Assembly (NCBI RefSeq): GCF_004965515.1 | Contig: NZ_SSHH01000001.1 | Span: 1,329,004 to 1,393,003 of the forward strand | Origin: Alteraurantiacibacter aquimixticola | Lineage (GTDB): Bacteria > Pseudomonadota > Alphaproteobacteria > Sphingomonadales > Sphingomonadaceae | Length of the DNA: 64,000 nt | Direction of reading: 5' to 3' | Part shown: positions 24,347 to 34,700 of the stretch, one piece after another | Layout: each line of letters starts with the position of its first letter | How positions within the stretch are numbered: the stretch's first letter is position 1 | The notes under the pieces: model-generated | Told to the model about the DNA's origin: nothing | What the model saw: only the letters and a program-made list of their open reading frames with translations | The model's database searches: none | Position numbers and translations under genes: made by a program

Positions 24347-26689
24347 ATGGAACTCTCCCCATCAGCCATGGCGCTTGTCGGCCTGCTCCTCGCAGGCTGG
24401 ACCTTCGGCGCCGTGTGGGTGGTGATCGCCGCGCAAAAACGCGCAAGACAGGCGCGGGCGGCGCGCTCGGCGGCAAGGCGCCTTGGGCGCATGATCGACG
24501 ACTCCCCGGCCATTCCCATGCTTGTGCGCGGCGATGGGCGGATCGAGGGGCCGGAGAGGCTGGCAGCGTGGCTTGGGCTGTCCCGCATGCCGGGCTTCGT
24601 CAGCGAGCTCAACTCAGGCGATGCCGGGCTGATCGAGGAAGATCTCGAGCAATTGCGCGAGGCGATCCGGCGGACGCAGAAGACCGCAGCACCTTTCCGC
24701 ATGGTCATCACTCCGCGCGGCTCCACCAAGAGCCTCGCCCTGCGCGGACAGCAGGCCGATCCTGCCGTCGCTCCTCCCGGATCCGCGCTGATCTGGTGGT
24801 TCGACTTCTCCGAAAGCCAGGGAGAACTCTCCCGCCTGCGTGCCGAAACTGCGCGGGCCCGCAACGATTTCGCCGCGCTTGTCGGACTTATCGAGGCCGC
24901 GCCCATGCCGATGTGGTTCCGCGGACCCGACATGAAACTGCGCCTCGTGAACAGCGCCTATGTCGATGCGGTCGAGGCCGAGGATGCGGCGACGGCGGTC
25001 GAAGAACAGGTCGAGCTGATCGAGCCGGTGGACGGCCTTTCGGCTGCGCAAGTGGCCAAGCAATCGCGCGACAAGGACCTGCCGGTGGAACGCATCGTGC
25101 AGGCCACCATCGGCAATCAGCGCCGCACCTTGCGGGTCAGCGACCTGCCGCTGGGCGAGGAGGGCGTGGCCGGTTACGCCATCGATATCGAGGAAATGGA
25201 AGAGCAGGCTCGTGCCCTGCGCGCCTTCCGCGAAGCGCAACGCTCCATGCTCGACCAGCTCTCTGTCGGTGTGGCGCAGTTCGATGCCGACCAGCGCCTG
25301 GCCTTCGCCAACCAGCCTTTCCAGCGCATCTTCGCCCTGCCTGCGGCGGCGCAACTCGACCCGCCCGATTTCGACCGCTTCCTCGACATGGCGCGCGACA
25401 AGGCGCGCCTGCCCGAAGTACGCGACTTTCCCGAATGGCGCGCCGAATTGCGCGGATGGTTCCTGCGCGATGCACCGCAGGAGGATGGCTGGACGCTGTC
25501 GGACGGCACGCATTTGCGTATCGTCGCGCAGCCCATGCCGGACGGATCGCTGGTGATGGTGGCCGAGGACCGCTCCGAACAGCTGGCGCTTTCAGCGATG
25601 CGCGACACGCTGCTGCGCACCCGGACCGCCACGTTCGACAGCCTGTTCGAATCGCTCGCCGTCTTTTCGCCCGATGGCCGTATGCAATTGTGGAACCGGC
25701 GCTTCCCGCAGGTCTGGGGCATCGACGAGGAATTCATGGACGAGCATCCGCATGTCGACGGCCTTCTCGATCGTATCCAGCAAGTGCTCGCACGCCCCGG
25801 CCAGCGCGCCGCGATCGGGGAGGTTGTGCGCTCCGCCACGCTCGATCGCAAACAACGCGGCGGACGGGTGCAGCTCGCCGACGGACGCACGCTGGAATTC
25901 GCCGGCGTACCGCTGCCCGATGGCAATGGGCTGCTGACCGTTCTCGACGTCACCGATTCCACCAAGGCCGAAGCCGCGCTGCGCGAACGCAATACAGCGC
26001 TGGAGGAAGCCGATGCGGTGAAGACGCGCTTCCTCGCCAACATGTCCTACGAATTCCGTACGCCGCTAACCTCGATCGGTGGTTTTGCCGAGCTGCTGCA
26101 GTCGGGCGTGGCGGGCGAGCTGTCGGAACGCGGCAAGGAATATGTCAGCGCCATTGTCGCCAGCGTGGAGCGGCTGACCGCGCAGATCGAAAGCGTGCTC
26201 GACCTGACGCAGAGCGAAGCGGGCCTGTTGCCTATCGCCACCGAGGAGGTGGACCTGCTCTCCTTCGTCACCACCGTGGTGCGCGAGCGCGAGGAGGCAA
26301 TCGAGGCGAAGGATGTGACGGTCGACCTGCGCGGCGACAAGAGCGCAGGCCATGTGATGGCGGACCGCCGCCAGCTGAGCCGCGCTATCGGTAACATCCT
26401 CGACAATGCGATTGCTGCCGTGCCCGAGAAGGACGGTCGCATCCTTGTGATGCTGCAGCGGCGCACCAACAGCGTGCGCGTTGTGATTTCCGACAATGGC
26501 CCGGGCATGCAGCCGGGCGAGCTGGCCCGCGCGCTCGATGGCTATGGCTTGTCGGGCGATGGCAGCGGCACGGAAAAGCGCGGGCTGGGCCTGCCTTTGG
26601 CGCGCCAGCTGATCGAGGCGCATGGCGGCAGGCTGGATATCCAGTCCGAAAAGGGCGCGGGCACCACCGCGACCGTTATCCTGCCGTGA
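24347..26689 (+). CDS. divL: DivL-like sensor kinase with tyrosine in place of the phospho-histidine
   Basis: A 780-residue membrane-anchored kinase-like protein. It has one N-terminal helix (residues 8-28), PAS-like regions around 175-285, 295-410 and 425-540, then the dimerisation helix and an HATPase domain. In the H-box LANMSYEFRTPLTSIGG the phosphoacceptor position is Tyr568 (codon TAC at 26048-26050). The ATPase boxes look intact: GNILDNA with Asn687, DNGPG at 716-720, GLGLP at 746-750. In Caulobacter the essential regulator DivL has the same tyrosine and modulates CckA-CtrA signalling rather than acting as a conventional kinase. Size, topology and coupling to tsaE support orthology. 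The stop overlaps tsaE as GTGA. Confidence 0.82.
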   Translation: MELSPSAMALVGLLLAGWTFGAVWVVIAAQKRARQARAARSAARRLGRMIDDSPAIPMLVRGDGRIEGPERLAAWLGLSRMPGFVSELNSGDAGLIEEDLEQLREAIRRTQKTAAPFRMVITPRGSTKSLALRGQQADPAVAPPGSALIWWFDFSESQGELSRLRAETARARNDFAALVGLIEAAPMPMWFRGPDMKLRLVNSAYVDAVEAEDAATAVEEQVELIEPVDGLSAAQVAKQSRDKDLPVERIVQATIGNQRRTLRVSDLPLGEEGVAGYAIDIEEMEEQARALRAFREAQRSMLDQLSVGVAQFDADQRLAFANQPFQRIFALPAAAQLDPPDFDRFLDMARDKARLPEVRDFPEWRAELRGWFLRDAPQEDGWTLSDGTHLRIVAQPMPDGSLVMVAEDRSEQLALSAMRDTLLRTRTATFDSLFESLAVFSPDGRMQLWNRRFPQVWGIDEEFMDEHPHVDGLLDRIQQVLARPGQRAAIGEVVRSATLDRKQRGGRVQLADGRTLEFAGVPLPDGNGLLTVLDVTDSTKAEAALRERNTALEEADAVKTRFLANMSYEFRTPLTSIGGFAELLQSGVAGELSERGKEYVSAIVASVERLTAQIESVLDLTQSEAGLLPIATEEVDLLSFVTTVVREREEAIEAKDVTVDLRGDKSAGHVMADRRQLSRAIGNILDNAIAAVPEKDGRILVMLQRRTNSVRVVISDNGPGMQPGELARALDGYGLSGDGSGTEKRGLGLPLARQLIEAHGGRLDIQSEKGAGTTATVILP

Positions 26690-27129
26690 TCGTCGACCTG
26701 CCGGACCTCGCGGCGATGGAAGCCTTCGGCGTGCGGATCGCGAAGCAACTCCGCGCGGGTGACGTCGTGGCGCTTACCGGCGGGCTGGGGGCGGGCAAGA
26801 CCACGCTCTCTCGGGCCATTTTGGCGTCGCTCGGCCATGCGGGCGAAGTCCCGTCGCCGACCTTCACGATCATCGAGACCTATGATCCGCCTTCCGTCCG
26901 CTTGCCCGTGGTGCATGCGGATTTCTACCGCCTGGAAGACCCAAGCGAGGTGGAGGAGATCGGGCTCGACGATTATCGCGAGGGCGCGGTGCTGCTGGCC
27001 GAATGGCCCGACCATGCCGGCGGCTTCGCGCATGAGGCGGGCTGCCTTTCCATCGCGCTGGAAATCTGTGGTGAAGGGCGCAAGGCGATTGTCGAATGCG
27101 GGACCGATTGGCTAGGGCGGGAACCATGA
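26686..27129 (+). CDS. tsaE: tRNA threonylcarbamoyladenosine biosynthesis ATPase TsaE
   Basis: TsaE is the ATPase that works with TsaB/TsaD to make the t6A base next to the anticodon of ANN-decoding tRNAs. The 147-residue product has Walker A GGLGAGKTTL, the PSPTFTIIETY segment and HADFYRLEDPSEVEEIGLDDY. It starts at a GTG whose last bases overlap the divL-like stop, and its stop overlaps the amgK start as ATGA. Confidence 0.94.
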   Translation: MIVDLPDLAAMEAFGVRIAKQLRAGDVVALTGGLGAGKTTLSRAILASLGHAGEVPSPTFTIIETYDPPSVRLPVVHADFYRLEDPSEVEEIGLDDYREGAVLLAEWPDHAGGFAHEAGCLSIALEICGEGRKAIVECGTDWLGREP

Positions 27130-28103
27130 GCGCAGAGCTGCCCGCGGGCGTCGAATCATTCCTGGAACAGGCCGGTTGGGGCGATGCGGATATCGTGCCG
27201 CTGCCCGGTGATGCCAGCTTCCGCCGCTATTTCCGCATCCATCGTGGTGACGAAACGGCCCTGCTGATGGACGCACCGCCCCCGCATGAGGATCCGCGGC
27301 CCTTCCTGCATGTCGGCCATTGGTTGATCGAACACGGCCACCATGCTCCCGCCATTCATGCTGAGGATGCCGCACGCGGCCTCGTGCTCATCGAGGATTT
27401 CGGCACGGACCGCATGCGTGATTGGCTGGACGAGAACCCGCAGGCAGAGGAAGCGACCTATGTCAGGGCGATCGATACGCTGGTGGAGCTGCACAAGTCG
27501 CCGCCGGGACCGTTCGAGCCCTATGACATGCCCACCTATCTGCGCGAGACGCGGCTGTTCACCGAATGGTTCTGCCCCGCCGCCGGTATGGAAGTGGACG
27601 AGGCGGGACACGATGCCGCCTGGGAAGAGGCGCTGACGCCCCTGCTGGATCGCCAGCAACCGGGTGTCACCGTGCTGCGGGACTATCATGCAGAGAACAT
27701 CATGCTGCTGCCCGGGGGCGGGCAGGGCCTGATCGATTTCCAGGACGCGCTGATCGGCCACCCGGCCTATGACGTCGTCTCCCTGCTGCAGGATGCCCGT
27801 CGTGACGTCACGCCTGCGCTCGAAGCGGCTATGCTGGAGCACTATAAGGCCGCGACCGGGGTGGGCGATGAATTCGCCGCCGACTACGCGTTGCTGGGCG
27901 CGCAGCGGAACGCCAAGATCGTCGGCATCTTCACGAGGCTTTGGAAGCGTGACGCCAAGCCGCGCTACCTCTCCATGATCCCGCGCGTATGGGAAGCGCT
28001 GGAGCGCGACCTTGCCCATCCCGCGCTTGCCCCCGTGGCGTCATGGTTTGATGCCAATGTTCCGGCCGAATGGCGCGAGAGACGCGGTGGAGGCTTGGGA
28101 TGA
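27126..28103 (+). CDS. amgK: N-acetylmuramate/N-acetylglucosamine anomeric kinase AmgK
   Basis: AmgK phosphorylates MurNAc (or GlcNAc) at C1, the first step of a peptidoglycan recycling route that bypasses de novo UDP-MurNAc synthesis. The 325-residue product has an aminoglycoside-phosphotransferase-like kinase fold: LPGDASFRRYFRI in the N-lobe, the catalytic loop VLRDYHAENIML and the metal-binding LIDFQDALIGHPAYD. Start (ATGA with tsaE) and stop (ATGA with murU) are both coupled. The immediate downstream partner MurU confirms the assignment by context. Confidence 0.9.
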   Translation: MSAELPAGVESFLEQAGWGDADIVPLPGDASFRRYFRIHRGDETALLMDAPPPHEDPRPFLHVGHWLIEHGHHAPAIHAEDAARGLVLIEDFGTDRMRDWLDENPQAEEATYVRAIDTLVELHKSPPGPFEPYDMPTYLRETRLFTEWFCPAAGMEVDEAGHDAAWEEALTPLLDRQQPGVTVLRDYHAENIMLLPGGGQGLIDFQDALIGHPAYDVVSLLQDARRDVTPALEAAMLEHYKAATGVGDEFAADYALLGAQRNAKIVGIFTRLWKRDAKPRYLSMIPRVWEALERDLAHPALAPVASWFDANVPAEWRERRGGGLG

Positions 28104-28831
28104 GCGCATCCGGGGAGAGGAAGCTGGCGTCGGACACGGCGATGGTGATGGCCGCCGGCCTCGGCAAGCGCATGCGCCCGCTCACCGCCACACAGCCGAA
28201 GCCGATGGTGCGCATCGCCGGCAAGCCGCTGATCGACCATGCGCTCGATCGCCTGGCCGAAGCCGGCATCGCCCGCGCGGTGGTCAATGTCCACTACCTC
28301 GCCGATGCGCTGGAAGCCCATGTGAGAGAGCGCAAGGCTCCCGAGATCGTGATTTCGGACGAGCGAACCTTGCTGCTGGAAACCGGCGGCGGCCTGGTGA
28401 AGGCGCAGGGCCAGCTCCCCGATCCCTTCTTTTGCCTCAATTCGGATAATCTGTGGCTCGACGGGCCGAAGAACGCTTTCGCCGATCTGTCCGCCATGTG
28501 GGATGCTTCGCGCATGGATGCGCTGCTTCTGCTGGTGCCGCACAAGGGCGCGAGCAATTTTGCCGGCAAGGGCGACTTCCACATGGATGCGCTGGGCCGC
28601 CTGCGCCGCCGCCGTTCTGGCCGGATCGCGCCCTACATCTTCACCGGTATCCAGCTCGTCTCCAAGCGCCTGCTGCGCGATGCGCCCGAGGGGCCGTTTT
28701 CTACGAACATCCTGTGGGATCGCGCAATCGAGGAAGAGCGGCTGTTCGGCTGCGCCTTCACCGGACGCTGGTTCGAAGTCGGCACGCCGCAAGCCATCGT
28801 TCCGACAGAGCTGGCGCTGCGCGAAGCCTGA
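28100..28831 (+). CDS. murU: N-acetylmuramate-1-phosphate uridylyltransferase MurU
   Basis: MurU transfers UMP from UTP to MurNAc-1-phosphate, making UDP-MurNAc in the recycling route started by AmgK. The 243-residue nucleotidyltransferase has the signature MAAGLGKRMRPLTATQPKPMV, the substrate segment ETGGGLVKA, and LNSDNLW as the metal-binding acidic motif. It overlaps amgK by 4 bp and addB by 1 bp (TGATG). The route normally makes cells less sensitive to fosfomycin, which is relevant to the MurA-like gene at 19251. Confidence 0.92.
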   Translation: MSASGERKLASDTAMVMAAGLGKRMRPLTATQPKPMVRIAGKPLIDHALDRLAEAGIARAVVNVHYLADALEAHVRERKAPEIVISDERTLLLETGGGLVKAQGQLPDPFFCLNSDNLWLDGPKNAFADLSAMWDASRMDALLLLVPHKGASNFAGKGDFHMDALGRLRRRRSGRIAPYIFTGIQLVSKRLLRDAPEGPFSTNILWDRAIEEERLFGCAFTGRWFEVGTPQAIVPTELALREA

Positions 28832-31797
28832 TGGCGGGCGCGCGGCCGGAGATATATTCCATCGCCGCGCATCGCGGCTTTGCCGATGCGCTGGTGGCGG
28901 GCTTGGTCCCGCGCTATTCGGAAGCCCACTTCGGCCTTGCCCGCACCACGCTGATCCTGCCCAGCGCGCGCGCCATGCGCACGATGGGGGAGGCCTTCAT
29001 CCGTCATTTCGGCGAGCACGGGCAGCAGGGCCTGCTGATGCCGCGCATGGCGGTGGTGGGCGACCTTGATCTCGATGAAACGCTCGGCCCGCTGCTCGAC
29101 AGCCTCGGCGCCGCGCTCGACGTGCCGCCCGCCGCCGATCCGACCTATCGCTGGCTGCGCCTTGCGGAACTGATCCGCAAGCACCGGGGCGACGGTGCGC
29201 CGGGAGAGGCGGGCCTGCTGCGCCTCGCTTTCACCATGGGGCAGGTGATGGACCGGCTGCTGGTGGAGGATATCGCTCCCGAGCAGCTGGTGAAGAAGGA
29301 AGTGCTCGACCTGCTGCCGGAGGTGTCGACCCACTGGATCCATGGGCTCAAGCTGTTCATGGCGGTGCAGGATGACTGGCTGGAGGAATTGCAGGAACGC
29401 GGCGAGGTCGATGCGGCGACCAGGCGAAACCTGCTGTTCGACGCGGCGGCACAGCGGCTGCGCGAGAATCCGCCCGCGACGCCGATCATCGCCGCCGGTG
29501 TCACCAGCGCCGCGCCCGCCTTGGCGCGCTTGCTGCGGGTGATTGCCGACCTGCCGCAAGGTGCGGTGGTACTCCCCGATCTCGACCTGTCGATGTCGCA
29601 GGAAGTGTGGGACGAGTTGGGAGAGGCCGACGGGCAGGGCGCGGAAACGCCCTTTGCGCGCGACGACGCGCTGACCCATCCGCAATATCATTTGAAGCTG
29701 CTGCTCAACCGCATGGGCGTCGCCCGTGCCGAGGTGGAGCCATGGCACCGCGCGGGACTGGGCAAGGGCCCGCCGGAGCGCAGCCATGCGATTTCCAGCC
29801 TGTTCCTGCCGCCCGAAGCGAGCAAGGCCTGGGCTGAACTGCCTTCCGAGAAACGCCGCCTCGCCGGTGTGCGGATGATGGAATGCGCGCATCCGGAGGA
29901 GGAGGCGCAGGCGATCGCCTTGCTGGTGCGGCAGGCGCTGGAGGAACCGGGCAAGCGCGTGGCGGTGATCACCCCCGATCGCGGGCTGGCGGGCCGGGTG
30001 GTGCAGCATTTGAAACGCTGGAATATCGAGGCGGACGACACAGCTGGCCGGCCGCTGGCGCAGACCCCGGCGGGCCGCGTGCTGCTGCTGCTGGCGGAGG
30101 TCGCGGCGGACCAGGCCTCACCGGTGGAGCTGGTGGCGCTGCTCGAACATCCGCTGGTCCGACGTGGTGAGCAGCGCGAGGCCTGGCTCAAGGCCGCCCG
30201 CGCGCTTGAACTGCGGCTGCGCGGCCCGCGTCCCGAACCGGGGCTGGAACCCCTGCGCGCGCTGGCCGTCGCCGCGGGCCATGGCGACTGGTGGCAGGAG
30301 GTCGAGACGATACTCGGCCCGCTGATGCTGCCGCCGGAGCAAAAGCTCGGCCTCGCCGAGGCGCTCGACTTGCTGGCCACTGCGGGCGAGGCCCTGTGCG
30401 GCGAGGACCTGTGGTCGCAGGAAGACGGCCGCACGCTGGCGCGCATGGTCGAGAACCTGCGCCTCCATGCGCGCGCCACCGAAACACGGCTCGCGGTCGA
30501 GGAACTGCCCGGTGTTCTGCGCGATGCAATGGACCGGGAGGCGGTGCGCCCTCCCTATGGCGGCCATCCGCGCATCGCCCTTTACGGCCTGCTCGAAAGC
30601 CGCATGACCCGCGCCGACCTCGTGATTTGCGCCGGGCTCAACGAAGGGACCTGGCCTGCCACGCCTGCTGCGGATCCGGTGCTGGCACCTGCCATCCTGC
30701 GCGTGCTGGGCGTGCCGGGAGCGGACTTCCGCATCGGCCTTGCCGCGCATGACCTTGCAGGAGCCCTGGGTGCGCCCGAAGTCGTGCTCAGCCGGGCGCA
30801 GCGCGACGCGGGCGGCCCCGTGATCGCCTCGCGCTTCTGGCTGCGCGTGCAGGCGCTGCTCGGGCGCGATCTGCTGCCGCGCTATATGGATGGCGAGATC
30901 GTGTCGATGGCGCAGGCGGTGGATGAGGGGGAGAGCCTGCCCGCCCATCCGCGCCCCGATCCCAAGCCAACAGCGGCACAGCGGCGCGAAAACCTCAGCG
31001 TTACCGCGCTCGACCGGCTGCGCAGCGATCCCTACCAGTTCTACGCGCAGAAGATCCTCAAGCTGCGTGAGCTCGACCTGCTCGATGCCGAACCCTCGCC
31101 CGCATGGCAGGGCACGCTCGCCCATGCGATCCTCGAACAATGGCACCAGGGCACCGGGACGCTCGAGGAGCTGGCGGAGCATCACTTGCACGAAATGCGC
31201 GCCCACCCGCTGATGCGGGCGCTGTGGCGGCCGCGGCTGATGAAGGCGCTCGAATGGATCAAGGCGCAGATCGAGGCCGATCCCGCACGCGTTCCCGTGG
31301 CGTGGGAGGTGGAGGGCGAGGTCACTTTCAAGGGCGTGACAATCACCGGCAAGGCCGACCGGATCGACCTGCTGCCCGACCGCAGCCTCGCCATTGTCGA
31401 TTACAAGACCGGCTCTCCGCCATCAGGCAGGGAGGTGGAGGCGGGCTTTGCCATGCAGCTGGGTACGCTGGGCCTGATGGCGACGGAAGGCGCGTTCGGC
31501 GATGTGCGCGGCAAGCCTGCGGTGTTCGAATACTGGTCGCTAGGGAAGAGCGATACGAGCGAAACGGGCTTCGGTTATATCAAGACGCCGCTGAAAATCG
31601 GCAACAAGCGCACCGGGATCGCAGCGGACAAGTTCCTGCCCGAAGCACAGCGCTTCCTCACCGATGCCATCGACCGTTGGATCCTCGGCGAGGAAGGCTT
31701 CACCGCAAGGCTCAACCCGGCGGCCAAGGTCTATGCCGAATACGACCATCTGATGCGGCTCGACGAGTGGATGGGCCGCGAGGACGGCGACGCATGA
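28831..31797 (+). CDS. addB: Double-strand break repair protein AddB
   Basis: AddB is the second subunit of the AddAB helicase-nuclease that resects double-strand ends for RecA. The 988-residue alphaproteobacterial form has a degenerate N-terminal helicase-like region, LSVTALDRLRSDPYQFYAQKIL in the C-terminal third, and a RecB-type nuclease motif. The latter comprises GKADRIDLLPD and VDYKTGSP, with Asp857 and Lys859. The ATG at 28831 shares a base with the murU stop. The frame is open upstream inside murU, but that extension is murU in another frame. It ends in an ATGA overlap with addA. Confidence 0.94.
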   Translation: MAGARPEIYSIAAHRGFADALVAGLVPRYSEAHFGLARTTLILPSARAMRTMGEAFIRHFGEHGQQGLLMPRMAVVGDLDLDETLGPLLDSLGAALDVPPAADPTYRWLRLAELIRKHRGDGAPGEAGLLRLAFTMGQVMDRLLVEDIAPEQLVKKEVLDLLPEVSTHWIHGLKLFMAVQDDWLEELQERGEVDAATRRNLLFDAAAQRLRENPPATPIIAAGVTSAAPALARLLRVIADLPQGAVVLPDLDLSMSQEVWDELGEADGQGAETPFARDDALTHPQYHLKLLLNRMGVARAEVEPWHRAGLGKGPPERSHAISSLFLPPEASKAWAELPSEKRRLAGVRMMECAHPEEEAQAIALLVRQALEEPGKRVAVITPDRGLAGRVVQHLKRWNIEADDTAGRPLAQTPAGRVLLLLAEVAADQASPVELVALLEHPLVRRGEQREAWLKAARALELRLRGPRPEPGLEPLRALAVAAGHGDWWQEVETILGPLMLPPEQKLGLAEALDLLATAGEALCGEDLWSQEDGRTLARMVENLRLHARATETRLAVEELPGVLRDAMDREAVRPPYGGHPRIALYGLLESRMTRADLVICAGLNEGTWPATPAADPVLAPAILRVLGVPGADFRIGLAAHDLAGALGAPEVVLSRAQRDAGGPVIASRFWLRVQALLGRDLLPRYMDGEIVSMAQAVDEGESLPAHPRPDPKPTAAQRRENLSVTALDRLRSDPYQFYAQKILKLRELDLLDAEPSPAWQGTLAHAILEQWHQGTGTLEELAEHHLHEMRAHPLMRALWRPRLMKALEWIKAQIEADPARVPVAWEVEGEVTFKGVTITGKADRIDLLPDRSLAIVDYKTGSPPSGREVEAGFAMQLGTLGLMATEGAFGDVRGKPAVFEYWSLGKSDTSETGFGYIKTPLKIGNKRTGIAADKFLPEAQRFLTDAIDRWILGEEGFTARLNPAAKVYAEYDHLMRLDEWMGREDGDA

Positions 31798-34700
31798 GCG
31801 GCCGCGTCTTCTCCCTCAGCCGTCCGCAGGAACAGGCGGTCGATCCGCGCGACAGCGTGTGGCTCTCCGCCTCTGCGGGTACGGGCAAGACGCAGGTCCT
31901 TTCCGCCCGTGTGCTGCGCCTGCTGTTGCAGGAGGATGTGCGACCCGAACAGATACTCTGCCTCACTTTCACCAAGGCGGGCGCGGCGGAAATGGCGACG
32001 CGCGTCAGCGCCGTGCTCGCCAACTGGGTGCGGATGAAGGACACCGACCTTGCGGCCGACCTGATCGCCATCGGCGCGGACAACGATCCGGCCACGCGCC
32101 AGCGGGCGCGCACGCTCTTTGCCAGCGTGCTCGATTGCCCCGGTGGCGGCCTCAGGATCGATACCATCCACGCCTTTGCGCAATGGCTGCTTTCCGCCTT
32201 TCCGGTGGAGGCCGGGATCGAGCCGGGCACGCAGCCGATGGAGGACCGCGACCGCGAGATCCTCGCCCATCGCGTACTGGCGGACATGCTGGTGGAATGG
32301 GAGCGGGACGGCGATGCGGAGGCTATCGGTGCGCTCGAAATGCTCTCCGTCCGCATGGGTCCCGAAGGCGCGCGCCAATGGCTGATGCGCTGCGCCAATG
32401 CGCGCGAGGCATGGTTTGGCCCCTCGGCATGGCAACCGCCGATGCGCGAGCGGGTGGAGCGTCTGCTGGGCATTGGCGCGGGCGAAACGGTGGAGGACGT
32501 GGTCGCATGGTGCGCGGACGACACCTTCGACACCGCCGCTTTGCGCCGCGTGCATGATGCCTATGCCAGCTGGAACACCAAGAACGGCAACAAGTATCTC
32601 GCACCCATCGAGCAATGGCTTGCCGCCTCGCCGGAAGATCGCCTTGCCGGATGCGCCACGCTGGCGAGCACGCTGTTCAACGACAAGGGCGAGCTGAAGT
32701 ATCAGAATTCGCTCCTCAAGCAGGACCCCGATATCGCCACCGTGGGGGAAGACCTGCTCGCCTCACTGCAAGTGATCGCCGCGAAGAAGGCGCTGTTCGA
32801 CCTCGCGGACCTCGTCACGCCGGCTCTTGCCATCGGGCGGCGCTATGCGCTGGCTTGGGACGAGGCGAAGCGGCGCGAGGGGCTGGTCGATTTCGACGAC
32901 CTTATCCGGCAGGCGGCCCTGCTGCTGGCCGACCGCGATATGGGCGAGTGGATCCGCTACAAGCTCGACCGGCGGATCGACCATGTGCTGATCGACGAGG
33001 CGCAGGACACCAACGAAGCGCAATGGTCGATCGTCGATGCGCTGACCGACGATTTCTTCACCGGCCTCGGCCAGCGGGGCGAGAAGCTGCGCACCATATT
33101 CGTGGTCGGCGACTACAAGCAGGCGATCTTCCGCTTCCAGGGAACCAGCCCGGAGAATTTCGCCGCGGCCAAGGCGCGCTACAAGGAATTGCTCGCCCAG
33201 CGTGAGGCCAATGCCATCACCATGCGCGCCAATATCGAGGCGCGGCCATTGCAGGAGATCGATCTCGACCGCTCCTATCGCACCGCGCAGGACGTGCTCG
33301 ATTTCGTCGACGATGCGATTCACGCGATCGGCTCCGAACAGCTTGGGCTGAAGGAGACCGCGGAGGAGCATGTCGGCGACCGCGACCGGCCCGGCCTCGT
33401 CACGCTGTGGAACCCGGTTCTCGCCATCCCCGAGGATGCGGAAGAGGATGCCGATCCGGAAGGCCCCGAAAGCTGGATCTCCGCGCCTGAGCGGCGGATG
33501 GCGGACAAGATCGCGCGGCAGGTAAAGCAGTGGATGCATGATGGCTTCCCGCTGGTGAAGGGCGGCCATCGCAATGCCGGGCCGGGCGATGTGATGGTGC
33601 TGGTGAGGAAGCGCCGCGACCTTGCCGGGTTGATTGTCGCGCGGCTGCATGCGGCAGGCGTGCCGGTGGCGGGTGTCGACCGTTTGCGCCTCGGAGCGCC
33701 GCTGGCGGTGAAGGACTTGATGGCGGCGCTGCGCTTTGCCGCGCAACCGGCGGACGGCCTGAGCCTCGCCGCGCTGCTCGTCTCGCCGATCTTCGGTTGG
33801 AGCCAGCAGGACTTGCTCGACCACGGTTACCGCAAGGGCCGGATCAGCCTGTGGGATCATCTGCGCAAGTCGGACCATCCGCTGGTTGTCGAAACCCTTG
33901 CGATGCTGCGCGACCTGCTCGCCATTGCCGATTTCGAGCCGCCGCAAGCGCTGATCCACTGGATGCTGGTGGGCAAGTGGCAGGCGCGGCGCAAGCTGAC
34001 CACGAGGCTGGGGAGCGAAGCGAACGATCCGATCGACGAGCTGCTCAATGCCGCGCTCTCCTACGCCGCCAGCCACACGCCATCCTTGCAGGGCTTCATC
34101 CACTGGTTCGATGCGGGCGAGGGCGAGCTGAAGCGCGATGCGGCGGAGGCGGGTGAGCTGGTGCGGGTGATGACCGTGCACGGTTCCAAGGGATTGCAGG
34201 CGCCCATCGTCATCCTGGCCGATGCGGCGGGCAATCCGCATACGTCCAGGACGCAGGGGCTGGAGCTGGAAGAGCAGCTTCCGGGCGGTGGCGGAAAGGC
34301 GATCCCGCTGCCCGATCTGCGCAAGGAGGAGAAGGCTGGCGCCATCCTCGAAGCCGAGGAGCAGGCCAAGGCCGAGGAAATGGCCGAACATTGGAGGCTG
34401 CTCTATGTCGCCATGACCCGCGCGGAGGAGGCGCTGTTTATCGGCGGCGCACTGGGCCAGCGCGAGAAAGCGCCCAACGAGGATAGCTGGCACGCGCGGC
34501 TTGCACCCCTGTTCGATGACGGTGCGCTGGACGATCCGATCTGGGGCGCACGGATGGAGCGGGGGGAGCGAGCGCCTGCGGTTCCTTCCGCCAAGGCCGA
34601 GAAGGACGCCGAGCGCCTCGAATTGCCCAAATGGGCGCGCACCCCCATTGGCCCCGAACCGCGCCCGCCGCGTCCGCTCGCGCCATCGGCTGCAGGTGAG

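Noticed and set aside
24415..26394. A 659-codon plus-strand frame inside the divL-like gene
   Set aside because: It is a second frame of the same kinase gene, Arg/Ala-rich without motifs and without a ribosome binding site.
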